From: Euperipatoides rowelli | Taxonomy: Eukaryota; Onychophora; Udeonychophora; Euonychophora; Peripatopsidae | Length of the DNA: 11,607 nucleotides | Assembly (NCBI GenBank): GCA_003024985.2 | Contig: PXIH01S0037370.1 | Reading direction: 5' to 3' (one strand) | Notes under the pieces: generated by a model | What the model was told of the DNA's origin: nothing | What the model saw: the letters and a program-made list of their open reading frames with translations, nothing else | Databases searched by the model: none | Position numbers and translations under genes: made by a program | Shown here: positions 7,531-11,607 of the stretch, piece by piece | Position numbering within the stretch: position 1 is the stretch's first letter | How the letters are laid out: each line of letters opens with the position of its first letter

Positions 7531-7639
7531 GATATACCCATCACCCCCCACATATATTTTGAAAAAGAGCCCCTCCCTTGGAGTGGTAAGGGTGGAGGTT
7601 ATACATCTTTTATATTTTCTTTGGTGACTGGGTATATAT
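7531..7639. repeat. Imperfect inverted repeat of about 109 bp
   Basis: GATATACCCATCACC (7531-7545) pairs with GGTGACTGGGTATATAT (7623-7639). Inside, CCTCCCTT (7573-7580) pairs loosely with AAGGGTGGAGG (7588-7598). Open frames cross it on both strands (7354-7695 +, 7471-7686 -), but neither shows a domain; they are a by-product of the local composition. It may be a small foldback or MITE fragment. Confidence 0.6.
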
Positions 7640-8409
7640 TTTTTCTCACACCCCTTGTATTTTTGGCCATTAGACTTCGGGTGCATATAATTTAAAAAAT
7701 GCCTTTAGCGCTGTTAAGTTTTCCCAGTCTTTCTTCATTGTTTACCTTTTGCAAAATTATAATTGTTAACAATGTTAAATAAAATATTTTTATTAACTTG
7801 TAACTTATTTCATTAACTAGAAAAATAAACAGGAGTTTTCTCCTCTTTTGTATTAACTTATTAAACATATTTTATAATTAAACAAACATATATTGAACTT
7901 ATTAAATGTAGCTTACCCTTTCTAATCGTTTACAATAGTGACTAGGGTAGTAAAAGTACATGGTTACTAACATGATTTTCTTCTTTCATATACTTTAGGA
8001 TAGACGTTTAAGCTAGTTATTTTTAAACCCATTAATAAAATGATTTTAACTAAATAATTATATATTTTTTTTCAATGACTTCAAATGTGAGCATATTAAA
8101 TAACTCTTTTTAGACTATCTAAATGTAATAAATGGAAACTTAATATTGTTAATAGGTTTTGTCAAAAAAATGCGAGAGAAAATGATTCTTAATTGCTGAA
8201 TTTTTTTGGTATTTTATTTCCGGGTTTGACATGTATTAATAAGTTTTATTTTTCTAATTCTTTCCTATTTTGTCTGAACGAATAAACGTAGGTTTTACTT
8301 TAATTTTATTTTCCATGTGAATTTTGTTAGTTTAAAGTTTTAACTAAATGTTGTATAATTTTTGTTTTAATTTGATATGTTTTGGTTCTTTCAAAGTGGG
8401 GATGTTTGA
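7640..8409. other. AT-rich stretch, no gene recognised
   Basis: No coding similarity, exon candidate or repeat was found. The second RT relic starts abruptly near 8410, so the 5' truncation point of that element should lie at or a little before this position. I could not place it exactly. Confidence 0.5.
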
Positions 8410-9174
8410 GGCGGTTTATGGTCTTTTGAACATATTGTCACATTACCTCATTCAAAAAGGAAATTGAATTTTACTTGTACAAATGGAGTCCCACAAGGCT
8501 CAGTTTTGGAAGGTCTTGTGTTTATATTAACTACAAATAGCCTAGCTAATCAAATAGAAAATAAATACAAATTCATTGATGCTATTACAATGGTAGGAAT
8601 TGGAAATAAAGAATCATTGAATGAACAGCTTCAATTAATGGCTAATCAAATAAGTATGGATTCAAAAAAATGTGGTATGTTGATCAACTCTGAGAAATCT
8701 CATTATATGCTACATGATTTTTCAAAGGCACCAATCAATATAAATGTTTGTCTTCAAAATGAATGTCTTCAACAAGTTAATAATTGCAAAATATTAGGAA
8801 TCTACATACAGGCAGACCTAAAATGGGATAAACACGTCAATTATATAGTTGGTAGATCAAATAAAAGATTTTTCATATTGTGTAATTTGAAACATATTAA
8901 TCTTGATATAAATACACTTAGATTGGTTTATGTTACGTACATAAGGCCATGCCTTGAATACTGCTCGGAAGCTTGGTCCAGTTCTCTTACAGTAGATCAA
9001 AATAAAGACATTGAAAATGTACAAAAAAGAGCTCTAAAAATAATATTAGGAACTGCATATATCAATTATGATAATGCACTTGAAATTCTTGATTTAACCT
9101 CACTCATAAGAACAAAGAGATATGCTACATCACCTGTGCCAACAATGCTAAAAATAATGAACACATTGATCTGA
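8410..9174 (+). pseudogene. 5'-truncated CR1/L2-like non-LTR retrotransposon, C-terminal half of RT
   Basis: The frame is open from 8410; the first Met-type codon (TTG, 8464) is not a real start, because the element is truncated. Counting from 8464: NGVPQGSVL (residues 7-15, palm), the position of the FxDD box (37-40), NNCKILGIYIQADLKWDKHV (thumb), TYIRPCLEYCSEAWSSSL, then IENVQKRALKIILG, the post-RT block typical of CR1/L2-group proteins. The catalytic box reads FIDA: the second Asp is replaced by Ala (8581-8583), which should abolish polymerase activity. VLEGL replaces the usual VLGPL. Near the C-terminus LIRTKR runs straight into YATSPVPTMLKIMN, resembling the usual final 'S-IPYxxxLLN' tail, so some tens of residues have been lost in frame. 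It is in the same direction as the Ig exon. Confidence 0.88.
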
Positions 9175-9401
9175 GTCTGTCATTTGACTTATACTGCATT
9201 ATATACAGTAGTTAACTATTTTTTTTATCCTTTACTAATATGTTAATATATTTTAATATAGTTAATTTTTATTTTATATTTTTAAATTAATGTTCAATGC
9301 AATTCATCCATTTAACAGATGTTAATAGTCTTTATATCCTAATTTGGGCTAAAAGACTAGAAATTTTTATCATTTTAACATATAATAATAAAGTATACGT
9401 A

Positions 9402-9434
<33 letters not shown>
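9175..9434 (+). mobile_element. Probable 3' UTR and (AAT)n tail of the CR1/L2-like relic
   Basis: After the TGA at 9172-9174 comes about 225 bp of non-coding AT-rich DNA that includes TGTTCAATGCAATTCAT (9291-9307), then eleven AAT units (9402-9434). CR1/L2-group elements commonly end in a short tandem repeat rather than poly-A, so this microsatellite is a plausible 3' terminus. The gypsy relic in the opposite direction begins within about 50 bp. The link between repeat and element is inferred from position. Confidence 0.5.
9402..9434. repeat. (AAT)11 microsatellite
   Basis: Eleven perfect AAT units, preceded by looser ATAATAATAAAG. Confidence 0.97.
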
Positions 9435-9435
<1 letters not shown>

Positions 9436-9448
9436 TATTGTATCAGTA

Positions 9449-9472
9449 TGTGTGTGTGTGTGTGTGTGTGTG
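9449..9472. repeat. (TG)12 microsatellite
   Basis: Twelve TG dinucleotides between the (AAT)n tract and the end of the gypsy relic. On the minus strand it translates as His-Thr repeats fused to the integrase end, which is an accident of reading through. Confidence 0.97.
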
Positions 9473-9489
9473 GTAGAGAGGGGTCTGTT

Positions 9490-9967
9490 ATGTGGTCATC
9501 TTTGGCTTCATCTTGACCACTTTCATTATATTTCTGTATGTATACTATGTTATATTTTCCCAGTGGATTCCCATTCACGTCCTTTAGTTCGTACACAAGG
9601 TCACCTAACTTATTTGTTATTGTACAAGTACATGGCCCTTTCCAAGGTTTATGGAATGAGCCTTTTTCTCCTTACTCTTATCATAAAAAAAAACTTTTGT
9701 TTTTCCTGTTCTCTGGATACTCTTAAATCAACAAGTTCTTCGATTTGTTTTCATTTCGTCAAGTCTCACTAGGGACTCTTGTTTATCTTTAGTTTAGCAG
9801 GAGTATTCTGGATTTTTGTATTGTCTATCAATAGTTTTAGTTCTCTATTAAGGAATAGTTGGATGGGGTGAACCCTGTGGTGAGGTGGGGGGTGGTTCGC
9901 ATCACCATGTCAAATTGGGCGATGCATCTGTCCTACTCACACTGGTCCCGATCTAAAAATATCTGTA
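9490..9967 (-). pseudogene. gypsy integrase C-terminal part, with GPY/F-type module
   Basis: Directly after NATERT the frame is lost. MRTTPHLTTGFTP (about 9860-9905) corresponds to the 'RTAxHxTTGFTP' segment after the core, and VFFYDKS (near 9680) to the 'xYYDxx' segment. Then KPWKGPCTCTITNKLGDLVY and YELKDVNGNPLGKY (about 9550-9655) form the GPY/F chromodomain-proximal module, where GPC stands in place of GPY. Translation then runs into the microsatellite. The open frame 9375-9596 is only the tail of this module plus microsatellite. No 3' LTR or envelope-like frame follows directly. Confidence 0.82.
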
Positions 9968-10215
9968 CTATATTGTCCTCTCAGTAGCATTACACAGAGC
10001 ATGGTAGTGAGTGGTGTGTACTAATTCCCCCCCCCCCTTCCCAGAGCTTGGACAGCTTTTGCACATTTTGGACACAAATTGGGGACCATTGTTACTTATA
10101 ATTTTTTCGGGGACAGCATATAGGCAAAACAGGTCTAATAAGTGTTTATTTATTATTTTGGTGTTGCTGGATCTCATGGGGTATTTTTCCACCATTTAGA
10201 TTAATAATCAATAAA
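9968..10215 (-). pseudogene. gypsy integrase catalytic core (rve), catalytic Asp lost
   Basis: The first Asp lies in LLVFIDY (codon at 10207-10209), followed at once by an in-frame TAA (10201-10203) before SKWW. A frame change gives VEKYPMRSSNTKIINKHLL, then YAVPEKIISNNGPQFVSK, where the second catalytic residue of the DD-35-E triad is Asn instead of Asp (10091-10093). A run of 11 G on this strand (plus-strand C, 10027-10037) has replaced or expanded part of the next segment (SSGKGGGEL), after which VHTTHYH and NATERT carry the region of the catalytic Glu. The protein is inactive on three counts: stop, D to N change, and frameshifts. The spacing matches Ty3/gypsy integrases. Confidence 0.9.
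10027..10037. repeat. C11 homopolymer inside the integrase relic
   Basis: Eleven C in a row, in very AT-rich surroundings, at the point where the integrase frame becomes unalignable. It is a probable slippage or assembly-error site. Confidence 0.9.
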
Positions 10216-10470
10216 AACTAATAAATACCTGTTTTGCCTTTTAGACATTGGGTAGGAGTCCCATGACATTGACCCAATTTTTTTCATCGGTTCCAATACG
10301 TGGGTATTTTGCATAAGGGCATGGGAGTTAGGCACTCATTCACAGGTTTAGTTAACTGGCAGCGTTTACATTCTCATTTATTATATCACTTTCCATTTTG
10401 TGCCAGTAAAAATGTTTTTTTATTTTTCCATTGTTTTGGCCCTGTTCATGTTCATTGGGTTTATTTTCAT
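10216..10470 (-). pseudogene. gypsy integrase N-terminal zinc-finger region and start of core
   Basis: Minus-strand frames read HFYWHKMESDI (around 10390-10420), the 'YWPxMxxDI' part of the HHCC zinc-binding domain, followed after a frame change by CQLTKPVNECL, matching the C-terminal Cys of the finger and the usual 'KPxN' segment. A stop and another frame change lead to IGSMSWDSYPMSKRQNRYLL (about 10220-10280), corresponding to the 'GPLPxSxxxNxYLLV' entry to the catalytic core. The open pieces are too short to be genes; the assignment rests on motif order and on continuity with the core next to it. Confidence 0.72.
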
Positions 10471-11283
10471 TTACGTAAATAGTATTTCAATTATTAGTTT
10501 ATAATTTTTATATTTTATATTTGGTTCCATTTTCAGTTTTTGTTTTATTAATTTTAATTTTGGGTTACTTTCCTGGGCTTCTGCTAATTCATTTAGATTT
10601 TTTATTATCGACCAGTTTATTTCTAGCATTATTGGGCATAGTTTTTTGTTTCCTAGGCCTAATAATTTATCCCAATCCTCATCATTTTCTTTAGTTATGT
10701 TATCTTCCTGTAGAGGAGCACAAGAGAGGGTGTTTGGGAAGATGTTAATTTTTCCCCCTTTTGTGTCATTGGTGTAATTGAACTCTTGCATAAAACATGC
10801 CCAGCAGGCTAAGCGGCCTGACAGATCTTTGGTGTTCAACTTTTTACTGGAATCTTGCCAAAGTAGCCTCCAATTTTTTTGAGCGCAAAGTTGATGCTTA
10901 GTAGCTCTTTTTCCATGATGTATAATTGCACTCAGGTACTTTTCGTTTATTGGGATTTGGAAATAGCTGCTGACTAGGTCCATAGAATACAGATAAAATG
11001 GGCCCCGTTTAATTGCTGGAGTATAAGATCGATGTTGGGCATGGGGAATTGGTCGTTTTCTGTTACCGTATTCAAGCCATGGTAGTCGATACAGAACCTC
11101 CAACTGTCATCTGGTTTGTTTTAATTAGCACGACTGGGCTTGCCCACACTTATATACTATCCTCTATGAGGTCTTCCTCTAACATTTCTTTAATGTGTGC
11201 TTCTATAATTCTTAGTTTTTAAATGGGACTTTATATGGTCGTTTTGCAATTTATTTATTGTCTCCGGTATTTTGGGTCAAACT
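10471..11283 (-). pseudogene. gypsy RT and RNase H remnant with internal deletion
   Basis: The RT enters as RPYKVPF, then HIKEMLEEDLIED and WASPVVLI, with an in-frame stop (TAA) before the WASP motif. A frame change leads to FCIDYHGLNTVT and FPMPNIDLILQQLNGAHF, and another to MDLVSSYFQIPINE, which keeps the first catalytic Asp. Soon after, at about residue 60 of the open stretch starting at 11103, the sequence jumps to SGRLACWACFMQEFNY and FPNTLSCAPL, the end of RNase H. The fingers-palm region with YxDD and most of RNase H are therefore missing. The Asp of the usual ADALSR motif is Asn here (PNTLS). The rest (about 10710 down to 10471) is the charged linker to integrase. The 210-codon open frame (10471-11103) is thus a fusion created by deletion, not a functional protein. 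Confidence 0.88.
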
Positions 11284-11291
11284 GTATTATT

Positions 11292-11535
11292 TTTTCCTTT
11301 TTATACGTTTTTCAACTGTGAGAGCAAATGCTGTAGCATACTATGTTCTAGCTTCATTCATTGAAGTGTTAATTGATTAGGGCAACTGTGTAACCTTATT
11401 ATTGGCATAATAATGTTTTCTTTAATTATAATTATATGCTATACACAATTATTGGTAAATAAATAAATAAATATATTTAAGTCTTTATGCACTTACCTAT
11501 ACTCCTTGTGGCAATTATGGCCCTCTTATCGCTTA
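11292..11535. repeat. Direct repeat R, copy 2 (244 bp)
   Basis: Same orientation and same net length as copy 1 at 7129-7372, with about two dozen scattered differences, including a four-base AAAT length change and a two-base change. It starts within about 10 bp of the last recognisable gypsy RT sequence and ends at a TTAA (11533-11536) where a different element begins. On the minus strand both copies keep TATAAAAAGGAAAA near one end. Confidence 0.95.
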
Positions 11536-11536
11536 A

Positions 11537-11607
11537 CTCTTTCACTAATATCCGCGCAAACTTGCGCGCATTTTTGTGTAATTTTAGCAAAATCAATTTA
11601 TATGTAC
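11537..11607. mobile_element. Probable terminus of a piggyBac-type element, cut by the window end
   Basis: Immediately after TTAA (11533-11536) the sequence reads CTCTTTCACTAATATC, then a GC-rich palindrome CGCGCAA-AC-TTGCGCG (11553-11568). PiggyBac elements and their MITEs insert at TTAA and very often begin CCCTTT or CYCTTT, and many insect families continue with a short subterminal palindrome. Homology to the other copy of the 244-bp repeat ends exactly at this TTAA, which supports an insertion boundary. The other end lies outside the window. Confidence 0.55.
11553..11568. repeat. GC-rich palindrome next to the TTAA junction
   Basis: Two perfect 7-bp arms (CGCGCAA and TTGCGCG) with a two-base loop, in otherwise AT-rich sequence. 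It is probably the subterminal inverted repeat of the element starting at 11537. Confidence 0.9.

Larger units (their letters stand above)
9478..11283 (-). mobile_element. Decayed Ty3/gypsy retrotransposon, pol remnant
   Basis: On the minus strand, from high to low coordinate, the pol landmarks appear in the proper order: RT start (KRPYKVPF near 11245, WASPVVLI near 11124-11150), RT motif FCIDYHGLN (11072-11098), MDLVSSYFQIP (10951-10984), RNase H end (10710-10823), integrase zinc-finger region (10330-10410), integrase core (about 9968-10260) and C-terminal module (9500-9660). No gag, protease or envelope-like region is seen. The RT YxDD part and most of RNase H are deleted, and at least four frameshifts and several stops are present. 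The left edge fades near the (TG)n tract. The right edge lies within about 10 bp of the 244-bp repeat copy at 11292. Confidence 0.92.

Noticed and set aside
7354-7695. 113-codon open stretch with hydrophobic ends, possible membrane protein
   Set aside because: The hydrophobic residues come from TA-rich DNA, part of it lies in the 244-bp repeat and part in an inverted repeat, and the opposite strand is open as well. No domain is seen.
9452-9772. Plus-strand open stretches (9452-9772, 9538-9726) as genes
   Set aside because: They are shadows of the minus-strand integrase relic and the microsatellite.
10011-10482. Plus-strand open stretches over the integrase region
   Set aside because: They lie antisense to recognisable gypsy integrase motifs and show no similarity of their own.
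11013-11222. Plus-strand 69-codon open stretch
   Set aside because: Antisense shadow of the gypsy RT motifs (FCIDYHGLN, WASPVVLI) on the minus strand.
9478-11283. Endogenous retrovirus with an envelope gene
   Set aside because: No envelope-like frame follows the integrase end; only pol pieces are visible, so plain Ty3/gypsy remnant is the supported call.

Overview
The window looks like a piece of an AT-rich, intron- and transposon-dense animal genome, most likely an insect or other arthropod. The reasons are: a spliced immunoglobulin (I-set) exon with GT/AG borders, two kinds of decayed non-LTR retrotransposon, a decayed Ty3/gypsy retrotransposon, minisatellites and microsatellites, and no bacterial-style gene organisation. 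The first RT relic has the C-terminal signature common in insect jockey-type elements. Isolated N bases suggest a draft assembly. The species cannot be named from the sequence.

Layout. 1-1698: jockey-like RT relic (+), entering from outside the window, with several frameshifts. 1699-2877: AT-rich, nothing recognised. 2878-3057 and 3337-3616: two minisatellites with 29- and 28-bp units. 3677-4413: candidate MITE or foldback element with terminal inverted repeats and a TTAA-like flank. 4414-5508: AT-rich non-coding DNA with one hairpin. 5509-5758: possible exon. 6026-6325: confident I-set Ig exon (+), phase 1 at both ends. 6423-6640: four tandem copies of a 54-55 bp unit, in the following intron. 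7129-7372 and 11292-11535: two copies of a 244-bp direct repeat. 7531-7639: imperfect inverted repeat. 8410-9174: CR1/L2-like RT relic (+), with an (AAT)n tail at 9402-9434. 9478-11283: Ty3/gypsy pol relic (-), with RT, RNase H end, integrase zinc-finger, core and C-terminal parts all recognisable but broken. From 11537: probable terminus of a piggyBac-type element, running off the window.

The only likely host gene is the Ig-domain gene, of which one exon (perhaps two) is seen. The rest reads as intronic or intergenic repeat accumulation. Every mobile-element coding region is broken by frameshifts, stops, deletions or loss of catalytic residues, so none appears able to move by itself. I see no convincing new multi-gene system. 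The items most worth checking are the phase-matched candidate exon beside the Ig exon, the 244-bp repeat pair whose homology ends at a TTAA insertion site, the 737-bp inverted-repeat element, and the two neighbouring minisatellites that share words.
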